Shown here: positions 1 to 8,006 of the stretch, piece after piece
How positions within the stretch are numbered: the first letter of the stretch is position 1
Layout of the letters: each line of letters begins with the position of its first letter
Source: an uncultured Fidelibacterota bacterium
GTDB taxonomy: Bacteria > Fidelibacterota > Marinisomatia > Marinisomatales > UBA1611
Reading direction: 5' to 3'
Assembly: GCA_937893835.1 (NCBI GenBank)
Contig: CALCSS010000045.1
Coordinates: 1 to 21,297 of the forward strand
DNA length: 21,297 bases
Position numbers and translations under genes: made by a program
The notes under the pieces: model-generated
Told to the model about the DNA's origin: nothing
What the model saw: only the letters and a program-made list of their open reading frames with translations
The model's database searches: none

Positions 1-2
1 TA

Positions 3-2261
3 TATGCTCCTGGTACAAAAAAAAATCCAGGGCATATTATTTATGATTCTGAAAAGGTTGAGCAAAAATGGGGTGTTCCTCCAAGCAAGATAATCGATCT
101 TCTTGGACTAATGGGAGATAGCTCTGATAATGTTCCTGGAGTTGCGGGTGTTGGGGAAAAGACCGCAGTTAAACTCATAAAACAATATGGATCATTGCAA
201 GGCGCACTTGAGAATGCAGAACTGGTTGCAAATAAGCGTGCTAGAACTGGCTTGTTAGAGGGTGTCGATAATGCAATATTAAGTAGGGAGTTGGTCACGA
301 TCCTGTTGGATGTTGACATTAATACTGATATAAAAGATTTTATTAAACAAGAAATGAATAGTGAGTCATGTGTCTCAAAATTCAAAGAATTAGAATTCCA
401 AGCATTTGTCAAGCAATTTCAATCAAATGTCTCAGATTCTCCTGTAAAATTAAATGATCCCAAAAAAGATTATCGGACCATAATGAATATTGATGAACTA
501 GACAAATTGGTCATTGCCCTAAAAGCCTCTACATTAATATCTATAGACCTAGAAACAACAAGCCTTATCCCTTCGAAGGCTGAGATCGTTGGGATTAGTT
601 TTTCTATATCAGCTAATAGTGGTTGGTACATTCCAATAATGTATCTAGAAAAAGAAAAAAATAATTTTGGAGATGATGACCTAAAGGTTGTTTTAGATAG
701 AATAAAGAATATCCTAGAGGATGCATCATTATCAAAAACTGGTCAAAATATAAAATTTGATCTACATATTTTGAAAAGATATGGTCTGGATGTTAAAGGA
801 GTCATCTTTGATACGATGATAGCTGCACATTTATTGAACCCCTCTGCTAGATCAATCTCTTTGGATACGCTGAGTCTAGAATATCTGAATTATGAGACCG
901 TAAAGATCGATGAATTGATTGGTCGAGGAAAAAATCAAATATCGATGTCTCAAGTGCCACTGGAGAGTGCAGCCTTTTATGCTTCAGAGGACGCAGATAT
1001 AGCACTGCAATTGACAATAATATTGAAGCAGAGATTAAAAGAGGATTCCTTGTATGTGTTTTTCAAGACCATTGAATTATCATTAGTTCCAGTACTTACA
1101 GAAATGGAATATAATGGAGTATTTGTTGATTCTACTATGTTGCTATCTATGTCTCAAGATATAGGTAAAAAATTGGATGATTTGAAAAAGACAATATTTA
1201 TAAAAGCAGGTAAAGACTTTAATATCAATTCTACCCAACAACTTGCAAATATTTTATTTGATGATCTAGAATTACCTCAAATAAAAAAACGTAGTACTGC
1301 TGAGGAGGTTTTAAAACAGTTAAAGAATTACCATGACCTACCTGAATCTATCTTAGAATATAGAAAGTACTATAAACTAAAGAATACATACCTTGATTCC
1401 CTTCAAGAACTGATAAACAAAGATACAGAGAGAATACATTCCACATTTAATCAGACCATCGCCTCTACTGGTAGACTATCAAGTACAAACCCCAATTTCC
1501 AAAATATTCCCATAAGGACTGAAGAAGGTCGAGAGATAAGGAAATCTTTTATTCCTCAAAAGGATGGATGGAAGATATTATCCGCAGATTATTCCCAAGT
1601 AGAGCTACGTATGATGGCGCACTTTAGCAATGATATAGGGCTAATAGATGCATTTTATAATGCTGAAGACATACATTCAAAAACTGCTAGTTTAGTTTTT
1701 AATATACCTATTGAAATGGTTCTTCCAGAAATGCGGCGTACCGCAAAAGTAGTCAATTTTGGAATAATGTATGGAGCTGGTGCATTTAGAATCAGTCAAG
1801 AATTGGGAATTTCTCGTAAGGAGGCCACATTATTGATTGAAAATTATTTTAATCAATATCCTGGAATTCAAAATTATATTGATTCTACTTGTTCAAAGGC
1901 CAGAGAGAAAAAGTATGTTGAAACTATATTGGGAAGGAAGAGACCCATATGGGATGCAAACTCAGATAATGGTCTTAGAAGGCAAGCTGCTGAGCGCATG
2001 GCCATCAATATGCCAATACAAGGTTCTGCAGCAGAAATGATCAAGTTGGCAATGATCAATATTCATCGAGAAATTACTAAAATGAATCTAAGGTCCAAGT
2101 TAGTATTGCAGATACATGATGAACTAATATTTGAATTTCCAAATGAAGAAGAGGATACTCTTGTTAAAATGGTGGTAGATAAAATGGAAAATGCATTGGA
2201 GTTGTCTGTACCAATTATTGTAGACTATGGGATAGGTAATTCTTGGTATGAAGCTCATTAA
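3..2261 (+). CDS. polA: DNA polymerase I, 5'-truncated by window edge
   Basis: DNA polymerase I fills gaps and removes RNA primers in replication and repair. The reading frame is open from base 3, upstream of the first ATG at 111, so the gene starts outside the window. About 752 residues are visible; the family is usually about 900, so most of the 5'-3' exonuclease domain is missing. The visible N-terminus carries its helix-3-turn-helix end (MGDSSDNVPGVAGVGEKTA). The 3'-5' proofreading domain looks catalytically complete: DLET (visible residues D182/E184), GQNIKFD (N249/D253) and YASEDAD (Y326/D330). The polymerase domain has motif A SADYSQVELR (D529), motif B RRTAKVVNFGIMYG (K582, F586) and motif C QIHDELIFE (H705/D706). 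Phe at the O-helix position is the usual PolA residue. It probably leads an operon with the ABC genes 8 bp downstream. Identity is certain from the motifs. Confidence 0.98.
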   Translation, partial: YAPGTKKNPGHIIYDSEKVEQKWGVPPSKIIDLLGLMGDSSDNVPGVAGVGEKTAVKLIKQYGSLQGALENAELVANKRARTGLLEGVDNAILSRELVTILLDVDINTDIKDFIKQEMNSESCVSKFKELEFQAFVKQFQSNVSDSPVKLNDPKKDYRTIMNIDELDKLVIALKASTLISIDLETTSLIPSKAEIVGISFSISANSGWYIPIMYLEKEKNNFGDDDLKVVLDRIKNILEDASLSKTGQNIKFDLHILKRYGLDVKGVIFDTMIAAHLLNPSARSISLDTLSLEYLNYETVKIDELIGRGKNQISMSQVPLESAAFYASEDADIALQLTIILKQRLKEDSLYVFFKTIELSLVPVLTEMEYNGVFVDSTMLLSMSQDIGKKLDDLKKTIFIKAGKDFNINSTQQLANILFDDLELPQIKKRSTAEEVLKQLKNYHDLPESILEYRKYYKLKNTYLDSLQELINKDTERIHSTFNQTIASTGRLSSTNPNFQNIPIRTEEGREIRKSFIPQKDGWKILSADYSQVELRMMAHFSNDIGLIDAFYNAEDIHSKTASLVFNIPIEMVLPEMRRTAKVVNFGIMYGAGAFRISQELGISRKEATLLIENYFNQYPGIQNYIDSTCSKAREKKYVETILGRKRPIWDANSDNGLRRQAAERMAINMPIQGSAAEMIKLAMINIHREITKMNLRSKLVLQIHDELIFEFPNEEEDTLVKMVVDKMENALELSVPIIVDYGIGNSWYEAH

Positions 2262-2269
2262 TTAGGCAT

Positions 2270-3196
2270 ATGGAAGCAAGTATAACATTAAAAAAGGTTG
2301 GAAAGTTAATTGGGGACAAGACAATTCTTGCTGGATTATCTTTTGGGATAGAGAGAGGTAGTTTAGTTGCGATTGTTGGCCTCAATGACTCTGGTAAATC
2401 AGAATTACTTAAGCTATTGTCTGGATATGAAAATCCAAATTATGGACAAGTATTTATTCATGGTCTAGATATGAATAAACGCAGAAATGAGACCAGAAAG
2501 TTACTTGGATATGTTTCATTTGAAAATGACCTGGATCCATGGCTGACACTTGAGCAGAATATTAGGTTTAATGCAAACCTTTATTCTGTAGATGACAGTG
2601 CCTATGATAAACGAATAAAAAAATATTCTGAAGCATTAAACCTTGAACCCTATTTGAATCAATTTGCATATCGAGTATCGGGTGGTGTCCAGAAGAAGAC
2701 AATGTTGGTTAGGGCATTGATCCATGATCCAGATATCTTGGTCATTGATGAGCCAACAGGTTATATGGATGCTGAATCAATACGTTTGACCTGGGACCTA
2801 ATTAAGGATTTAAAAGGCGATAAGTCAATTATTTATGTTAGTAACTCGCTCAATGAGATAGAAAGTGCACATGATCGTATACTTGTTTTTCATGAGGGGC
2901 GAATCATTATGGATGGCCATTTAGATAAACTTCTTGAAAGCACGTTGGATTATCATCAATTCCAAATTGAATTTGATGATTTAACGGATGATCTATACAA
3001 TAGTCTAAAAAATATTTCTACTTTAGTCTCACCAAACCGTATGGACAACACCTTTCATTTCTATGGTAGAAAAAGAACAGTATTCTTTGATGCAATAAGA
3101 GCAGCCTCTGATCAAATGATGATTGACTTGAACGTTAAGAAGCTTGGGCTAAAAGATTTATTGGACTCTGAATTTGCTGGAAGAGGGTTGGAATGA
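2270..3196 (+). CDS. ABC transporter ATP-binding protein with altered Q- and H-loops
   Basis: This is the nucleotide-binding subunit of an ABC transporter and would power the permease encoded directly downstream (ATGA overlap at 3193-3196). Visible motifs are Walker A GLNDSGKS (residues 37-44), signature VSGGVQ (136-141) and Walker B ILVIDEP with D160/E161. Two switch positions differ from the usual residues. The Q-loop, aligned on LGYVSFEN, has Phe84 where Gln is expected. The H-loop, aligned on IIYVSNSL, has Asn192 where His is expected. After about residue 215 there is an extra C-terminal region of roughly 90 residues of unknown role. The family resembles the ABC-2/CcmA-type exporters; the substrate cannot be read from sequence. 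It lies 8 bp after polA and is probably cotranscribed with it. Confidence 0.9.
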   Translation: MEASITLKKVGKLIGDKTILAGLSFGIERGSLVAIVGLNDSGKSELLKLLSGYENPNYGQVFIHGLDMNKRRNETRKLLGYVSFENDLDPWLTLEQNIRFNANLYSVDDSAYDKRIKKYSEALNLEPYLNQFAYRVSGGVQKKTMLVRALIHDPDILVIDEPTGYMDAESIRLTWDLIKDLKGDKSIIYVSNSLNEIESAHDRILVFHEGRIIMDGHLDKLLESTLDYHQFQIEFDDLTDDLYNSLKNISTLVSPNRMDNTFHFYGRKRTVFFDAIRAASDQMMIDLNVKKLGLKDLLDSEFAGRGLE

Positions 3197-3942
3197 TATC
3201 CGCTCTTTTAAATCGCAGAATATGGTTATGGAAAAATCGTTTAGTTCCAAGTCTATTTCTGTTATTACTATTACCAATTATTACTTTTGCAATGATCAGT
3301 CTCCCTTTTAAGAATATTATAAGATTTAGTCTGGCAGGTATACCCTATGATATTTGGGTCTTTCCTGGAATTTTATTTGTTATTAGTTCTTTAATTTTAT
3401 TTCCACTTATTTATAGAGAGTATTTTGAACTTAGAATACATAGAAAAGTATTGATAAATCTGACTTTGACTCCCCACAGTAAGGCAACCTTTATTTTTTC
3501 TAGTTTGATTGTATCAATACTTGAAGCATTTGTCGCAATTATTTTTAGTACTTTGGTTTATACATCATTTATCCCGATTCCCATTAATCTCTTTAATATG
3601 CTCTTCTTAGTATTTTGTTTAGTCCTTTATAATCTATTATTGGGGAATCTTTTTATTTCATTGTCATTGGTTATTGATACACTAACTACAATGCTACTTG
3701 CGACATTCATACTATTTTTAATTGTATTATTTGGAAATGGTTTTTTAATTGAGTTCTCATTTTTCCCATTGGGTTTTGATTCACTAATGAAATTGTCACC
3801 TCTTGCAATTCCATTCCAGATTTATCAAAAATTTAATTCCACTGGTATTATTGACCACATATCCATATCGATATCCATTGCTTTAGCCTATATCTGGGTT
3901 CTTCTCAACAGTTATATCCTAAAAATCAAACTTCGTCAATGA
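3193..3942 (+). CDS. ABC-2-type transporter permease
   Basis: This is an integral membrane partner of the ATPase immediately upstream. The 249-residue protein has about six hydrophobic segments (approximately residues 16-37, 53-75, 98-124, 133-158, 162-180 and 221-243) with basic residues clustered at the N-terminus (NRRIWLWKNR). This layout is typical of ABC-2-type and CcmB/NodJ-like permeases. It starts inside the stop codon of the ATPase gene and ends in an ATGA overlap with the next gene, which indicates translational coupling. The direction and cargo of transport are not evident; export of a lipid, polysaccharide precursor or drug would be typical for the class. Membrane topology was judged by eye. 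Confidence 0.82.
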   Translation: MISALLNRRIWLWKNRLVPSLFLLLLLPIITFAMISLPFKNIIRFSLAGIPYDIWVFPGILFVISSLILFPLIYREYFELRIHRKVLINLTLTPHSKATFIFSSLIVSILEAFVAIIFSTLVYTSFIPIPINLFNMLFLVFCLVLYNLLLGNLFISLSLVIDTLTTMLLATFILFLIVLFGNGFLIEFSFFPLGFDSLMKLSPLAIPFQIYQKFNSTGIIDHISISISIALAYIWVLLNSYILKIKLRQ

Positions 3943-4406
3943 TAACCTATCTATCAGGCGGAATGGAAAATGCTGAAAATGAAGGTGTAGATTGGAGAAA
4001 GATGATGACTGAGTGGTTAAAGATAAACTTAGGGCATGATGTTATTGACCCAACTCTAGAATCACGAAAGGTAATGAAGGATAATAATGCGAAAGATTTC
4101 CGAAATTGGAAAAAAACTGATCCAATAAAATTCAAAGAATATTTTAGATTATTAATTCAGCAAGATATTGATGCTATAATTGGAAAAGCAGATTATTTGA
4201 TAGTTTTATGGGATAGCAGTGTTCTTAAGGGTGGAGGAACACATGGGGAGGTTACAATAGCTCATTGGGTCAATAAACCAATATATTTGGTAAATAGATT
4301 ACCTCTCGAAGATATAAGCTCCTGGATCTTTTCTTGCTCGTCTAGAATGTACGATTCCGTAGATCATTTAAAAAATGATCTATTAAAAATATATAGAGAT
4401 AAATGA
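3939..4406 (+). CDS. Nucleoside 2-deoxyribosyltransferase-like protein
   Basis: This small soluble protein (155 residues) resembles the nucleoside 2-deoxyribosyltransferase/DUF4406 Rossmann-like fold, whose members cleave or transfer N-glycosidic bonds of (deoxy)nucleosides or nucleotides. Visible hallmarks are an N-terminal strand and glycine loop, ITYLSGGMENA (residues 2-12), then DIDAIIGKADYLIVLWD (76-92) and KGGGTHGEVTIAH (97-109) followed by KPIYLV. Glu104 in the GTHGE segment sits where the catalytic glutamate of the family is expected. It overlaps both neighbours by ATGA (the permease before, alr after). The substrate is unknown. A nucleotide salvage or nucleotide-hydrolysing role is inference from the family. 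Some homologues of this fold act instead as nucleotide sensors. Confidence 0.72.
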   Translation: MITYLSGGMENAENEGVDWRKMMTEWLKINLGHDVIDPTLESRKVMKDNNAKDFRNWKKTDPIKFKEYFRLLIQQDIDAIIGKADYLIVLWDSSVLKGGGTHGEVTIAHWVNKPIYLVNRLPLEDISSWIFSCSSRMYDSVDHLKNDLLKIYRDK

Positions 4407-5509
4407 TTGGTCCAAAAGCATACATCCATATAGATCGATTAAAACAAAATGTGTGGAATATTATAGACAACATAGATGATCGAAATCTTATGGTTGTTAT
4501 AAAGGCAAATGGTTATGGCCATGGTGCAATAAATGTTGCCAAACATCTTTCAGATAATTCAGGCATCGTTTTTTGTGTTTTTACGATTGATGAGGCAATT
4601 AGTCTAAGAGAAGAGGGTATCATAAATCCAATTTTCATTTTCTCTAGGATACAACAAGCATGGATTGAACTTGCTAGTGAGTATGACCTTTGGGTCAATG
4701 CCTCTCACTTAGATGATCTAAGATTACTTGTTCAATTATACAAAGAAAAAGGTAAATGCCCTGATATTCATCTCAAATTTGATACTGGTATGACACGATT
4801 AGGATTTGATGTTAATAACCATAAAAAGATCTTCCAATATATCCTTGAGCATCCATTCTTAAACGTGAAAGGCATATACTCTCATTTCTCCACAGCTGAT
4901 GAAGGAGATCTATCCTATGCAGAATATCAATTGAAATTATTTAATCAGGTACTGAAATATGGGATGGAAGCTGGAATCGAATTCAATTACGTGCATTGCT
5001 CAAACAGTGGAGCATTATTGAATCTGCCTTCCTCTTTTTTTAATACAGTCAGAGTTGGAATGCTTGCATATGGTGTTGCACCATCAAATGAGGTTAAAAT
5101 GAGCATTGATGTTGAACCGGTTATGAGTTTCTGTGGTCCAATTGTTAACATTCGGAAAGTAGGTCCTAATACTCAAATAAGTTATGGTGGAGTTTATTCC
5201 ACAAAAAAAGAAACGAATATTGGTGTTATACAAACAGGTTTTGCAGATGGGTTCCCTCGACCATGGTATGAAAATGGGTATGTAAGTTATAGAGGGAATT
5301 ATTTTAATATTGCTGGTAGAGTATGTATGGATCAATTTATGGTTGATTTTGGTGAAATTGAACCAGAATTGGGAGATGAGGTGCTGATCTTTGGGAAAAA
5401 AGATGGTGATGAAATATCTGTTGAATTAATTGCTGATAAAATTCATTCAACCGCTTATGTATTGTTAACGGCTATTCAAGGCAGAACAGAGCATATTCTT
5501 ATAAAGTAA
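4403..5509 (+). CDS. alr: Alanine racemase
   Basis: This PLP-dependent enzyme interconverts L- and D-alanine in the cytoplasm to supply D-Ala for peptidoglycan. At 368 residues it matches the family length. The PLP-binding lysine is in MVVIKANGYGHGA (K34). The catalytic tyrosine from the other subunit is in ISYGGVY, followed by the usual FADGFPR. The conserved RVCMDQFMVD and C-terminal LLTAIQGRTEHI are also present. The start at 4403 overlaps the previous stop (ATGA). The stop at 5509 lies one base from the stop of the convergent rlmH, leaving no room for a terminator between them. Confidence 0.97.
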   Translation: MIGPKAYIHIDRLKQNVWNIIDNIDDRNLMVVIKANGYGHGAINVAKHLSDNSGIVFCVFTIDEAISLREEGIINPIFIFSRIQQAWIELASEYDLWVNASHLDDLRLLVQLYKEKGKCPDIHLKFDTGMTRLGFDVNNHKKIFQYILEHPFLNVKGIYSHFSTADEGDLSYAEYQLKLFNQVLKYGMEAGIEFNYVHCSNSGALLNLPSSFFNTVRVGMLAYGVAPSNEVKMSIDVEPVMSFCGPIVNIRKVGPNTQISYGGVYSTKKETNIGVIQTGFADGFPRPWYENGYVSYRGNYFNIAGRVCMDQFMVDFGEIEPELGDEVLIFGKKDGDEISVELIADKIHSTAYVLLTAIQGRTEHILIK

Positions 5510-5510
5510 A

Positions 5511-5939
5511 CTATCTGTGATATTTACTACCTTTTTTTATTGTGATTGCTCTATAGATCTGTTCTGTCAGTATTAATAATGCCATTTCATGGGGGAATGT
5601 CATTTTTGATAGGGATAGGATCTGGTTTGCCTTTTCCTTGATATCCTTTGGATGCCCATCCGCTCCTCCAACAATGAAGATAAGGTTTCTTGTTATATCA
5701 AAAATAAACTCAGAGAATCCTATTGAAGACTGTTTTTCCCCTTCCTCTGATACACAGATAACATGGTCCTGATGCGTAATATGTGACCTTAGCTTTTTAC
5801 TTATTTTATTTTCGGTACTATCTTTAAGAAAAATTAATTCAATTGGAATATCTTTATTGATCCATTTAATATATTCGTTGATTCGATCGCGGTACGCTTT
5901 TTCTTTTAATTTACCTATAACTAAAAGTTTGATCTTCAT
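5511..5939 (-). CDS. rlmH: 23S rRNA pseudouridine-1915 N3-methyltransferase
   Basis: RlmH is a SPOUT-class methyltransferase that uses S-adenosylmethionine to methylate pseudouridine 1915 in helix 69 of 23S rRNA on assembled ribosomes. The 142-residue protein shows the family ends clearly: MKIKLLVIGKLKE at the start, and FIVGGADGHP (residues 88-97, SAM-binding knot loop), LSLSKMTFPHEMALLILTEQIYRA and the C-terminal YHR. It is slightly shorter than E. coli RlmH (155). It is convergent with alr (1-bp gap). The leader upstream of the start holds a short 12-bp-period repeat and a weak AGGG as the only ribosome-binding candidate. Confidence 0.97.
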   Translation of the reverse strand: MKIKLLVIGKLKEKAYRDRINEYIKWINKDIPIELIFLKDSTENKISKKLRSHITHQDHVICVSEEGEKQSSIGFSEFIFDITRNLIFIVGGADGHPKDIKEKANQILSLSKMTFPHEMALLILTEQIYRAITIKKGSKYHR

Positions 5940-5951
5940 AAGACCCTAGGA

Positions 5952-5987
5952 AGTGATCATAGGAGTGATAGTAAGAGTGGTAGGAAT
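5952..5987. repeat. Three imperfect 12-bp tandem units before rlmH
   Basis: AGTGAT occurs at 5952 and 5964, and AGTGGT at 5976, giving three units with an exact 12-bp spacing (AGTGATCATAGG, AGTGATAGTAAG, AGTGGTAGGAAT). They lie in the 81-bp gap between the small membrane-protein gene and the rlmH start, so they would be in the rlmH leader or promoter. Function is unknown; chance in an 81-bp spacer is possible. Confidence 0.4.
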
Positions 5988-6020
5988 GAAGTTTATTTAC
6001 TTATGATAATAAATAATTAA

Positions 6021-6359
6021 TTAATTTTCGGTTGTTTCTGAAGGTGTAGCTCTTACCCAAGAACGTCGATTTTGGAATGCTTCTATTTTTAATTCAGCCC
6101 AATCATCAACAATCTCTTTCAGTTGGTCTGACTCTTTTGGGTGGTCTGATAGATTATCATTAATTAGACTCAATAATTGATTCTTACGCTCTTGGACCTG
6201 TCCATATGTCGCAATATCTTCTTTTGATATTTCTTCCTTTTCAGCGATATTTTTTTGTCTATCGCTTTCAGCAATTGTATTTTTCTCTTTCCAGTGTTCT
6301 GTTAATGCATATACTATGACAATTAATATGACAACTAAGACAATTGTATTAATATCCAT
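6021..6359 (-). CDS. Small single-pass membrane protein, unknown function
   Basis: I do not recognise this 112-residue protein. It has one N-terminal hydrophobic segment (about residues 4-19, NTIVLVVILIVIVYAL) followed by a highly charged, probably helical tail rich in Glu, Lys and Gln (about 20-112), which may form a coiled coil. The predicted topology is a short N-terminal anchor with a soluble tail. The gene begins 12 bp after the stop of the DASS-type transporter, with a clear AAAGGAG ribosome binding site in that gap, so the two genes are almost certainly cotranscribed. A role as an accessory or regulatory subunit of the transporter is inference from context only. Confidence 0.75.
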   Translation of the reverse strand: MDINTIVLVVILIVIVYALTEHWKEKNTIAESDRQKNIAEKEEISKEDIATYGQVQERKNQLLSLINDNLSDHPKESDQLKEIVDDWAELKIEAFQNRRSWVRATPSETTEN

Positions 6360-6371
6360 TATAATTCTCCT

Positions 6372-7901
6372 TTAGAATCCAGTTCCACTCGGATCGATCC
6401 CTAAAACATTTACCCACCATAAAATAATAATTGCAGACAAGGCTATAATAGCTGCTGGCCAACCTAGAGTTGCCATACGAATGAAATCCTTTGATTGCAA
6501 TTGACCACTGGCATATACAATTGAACTTGCAGGTGTACCAATTACAAGCCAGTAGGCCATAGAAGTAGCGATGGCAAGTCCCACTCCAACCAGAACAGGA
6601 TTTGTTCCAGAGCTAACGGCCATATCCAAGACCACCGGACCGATCACAGCCACAGTTGCTCCTGCGCTCATTAGATTAGTTAGTACCGCACCAATAACGC
6701 ACATTAGAATTACTAGTCCAACACCGGAGTTTAAACCCAGTGGTGCAACCAGCATCATTATCTGGTCAGCAAACCAACTTGATGCACCTGTGACCTTGAA
6801 CACTGTTCCTAGACTAATACATCCTGCATAAAGAACGATGACCCCCCAACTGACCTTGTCCTCATAATCTTTCCAGGATGTCAATCCAAAAAGCATGTAG
6901 AGCACAGCTCCGGTAACGGCAATACCCCCCAACCCTAAAGAGAATCCAAAAAGTTGATTGACCAATGACTTATCTGTTATCCAAAGAAATACCACTAGCG
7001 CCATAACTGCCGCAACCAGCTTCTGTTGATTGGTCATTGCGCCATGTTTTTGTAGATCTTTCTTAAGCAGACCAACAGCTTCACTAAGATCATCAACCTC
7101 AGGTTTGAAAAGCATTGGCAATAAGAACGCCATAACAATAGACATCACAATGGTATACATCACACCCATTGATATCCATTGCATAAAAGATACATCAATA
7201 CCATAATCTGAAAGAAAACCGATCATAAGTGCATTTCGAGCGCCTCCAGTAGGGCTCATAGGACCTCCAATCATACACCCAACAGCAATCGTCACCATTA
7301 ACAATGTTCCTAGTCTTGGTGAGGGTGTTGATTTGTTTGTCAAGGTATATAGGGCCAATGCTATTGGAACGTACATCGCAGCAACGGCGTGTTCACCAAC
7401 AAAGGCGGTTGGAATTGCTGTTCCTAGGAGTATGCCAATTACAATGGATCGAGTCTTTGTTCCAGCGAGATTAACTACCAGCATGCCAACTCGTTTATCT
7501 AGGCCATACTTTACTAAAGTTGCTCCTAGAGCAAGAGAACCTGCAATGAACCATACTGCGTCATGTGCATAGGTCAGCGCTATTGTCTTTGGAGCTGTAA
7601 TGCCAAAAAATAATTGGACTAGACCAATTAAAAGTGCAACTGCTGGCATTGGTACCGCTTCTGTAGCAAAGAAAACTACACAAGTTGCAAGTAGAGCTAT
7701 GGTAAGTTGGATATGAGTTGCCTTCAGTGCCACGTCTACTGATGGGTCTGCTCCAAATAGGTTCTGTGCCTTTGAAAGCATTGAATCTGGAGTGGGTAGG
7801 AGAATTCCGATCAGGATGAAAATTAATACACCAATTCCAAACCACTTGAAATCGGTAGTTTTGGCGAAACCGCCACTATTATTATTATTTGAATCACTCA
7901 T
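6372..7901 (-). CDS. Divergent DASS/SLC13-type anion transporter
   Basis: This inner-membrane secondary transporter belongs to the divalent anion:Na+ symporter (DASS) or ion-transporter group. It is about 509 residues with 11-12 hydrophobic segments. Family landmarks are EAVPMPAVALLIG, AVWFIAGSLALGATLVKYGLDKR and a two-fold internal organisation. The two SNT motifs that bind Na+ and carboxylate in VcINDY-like members are replaced: TAFVGEHAVAAM has GEH (about residues 169-171), and LTNLMSAGATVAV has SAG (about 412-414). Substrate is therefore uncertain (dicarboxylate, sulfate or another anion). I chose the ATG at 7901 (MSDSNNNNSGG); an in-frame TTG at 7940 would add 13 residues with no better ribosome binding site. 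It is divergent from the DUF1343 gene and cotranscribed with the small membrane protein after it. Confidence 0.85.
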   Translation of the reverse strand: MSDSNNNNSGGFAKTTDFKWFGIGVLIFILIGILLPTPDSMLSKAQNLFGADPSVDVALKATHIQLTIALLATCVVFFATEAVPMPAVALLIGLVQLFFGITAPKTIALTYAHDAVWFIAGSLALGATLVKYGLDKRVGMLVVNLAGTKTRSIVIGILLGTAIPTAFVGEHAVAAMYVPIALALYTLTNKSTPSPRLGTLLMVTIAVGCMIGGPMSPTGGARNALMIGFLSDYGIDVSFMQWISMGVMYTIVMSIVMAFLLPMLFKPEVDDLSEAVGLLKKDLQKHGAMTNQQKLVAAVMALVVFLWITDKSLVNQLFGFSLGLGGIAVTGAVLYMLFGLTSWKDYEDKVSWGVIVLYAGCISLGTVFKVTGASSWFADQIMMLVAPLGLNSGVGLVILMCVIGAVLTNLMSAGATVAVIGPVVLDMAVSSGTNPVLVGVGLAIATSMAYWLVIGTPASSIVYASGQLQSKDFIRMATLGWPAAIIALSAIIILWWVNVLGIDPSGTGF

Positions 7902-8006
7902 AGGTATATCAAATGTGGCACAGAATTTTTTTAAAATCAATACTGCTCATTAAATTCGGAGTTTCCTTTTTGATTTCAATATGTTAACCTAATTTTAGAT
8001 TGACCT

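Noticed and set aside
5992..6017. AT-rich hairpin TTATTTA/TAAATAA between the small membrane-protein gene and rlmH
   Set aside because: The stem is only A-T pairs and no T tract follows on the minus strand; such pairs are common by chance in this AT-rich spacer.
7561..7845. 94-codon minus-strand open frame inside the DASS transporter gene
   Set aside because: It is another frame of a clear transporter gene; the translation is rich in Ser, Cys and His and matches no family.
7902..7940. TTG start adding 13 residues to the DASS transporter
   Set aside because: The extra residues (ILKKFCATFDIP) are not typical of the family N-terminus and there is no ribosome binding site before the TTG; ATG at 7901 is preferred.
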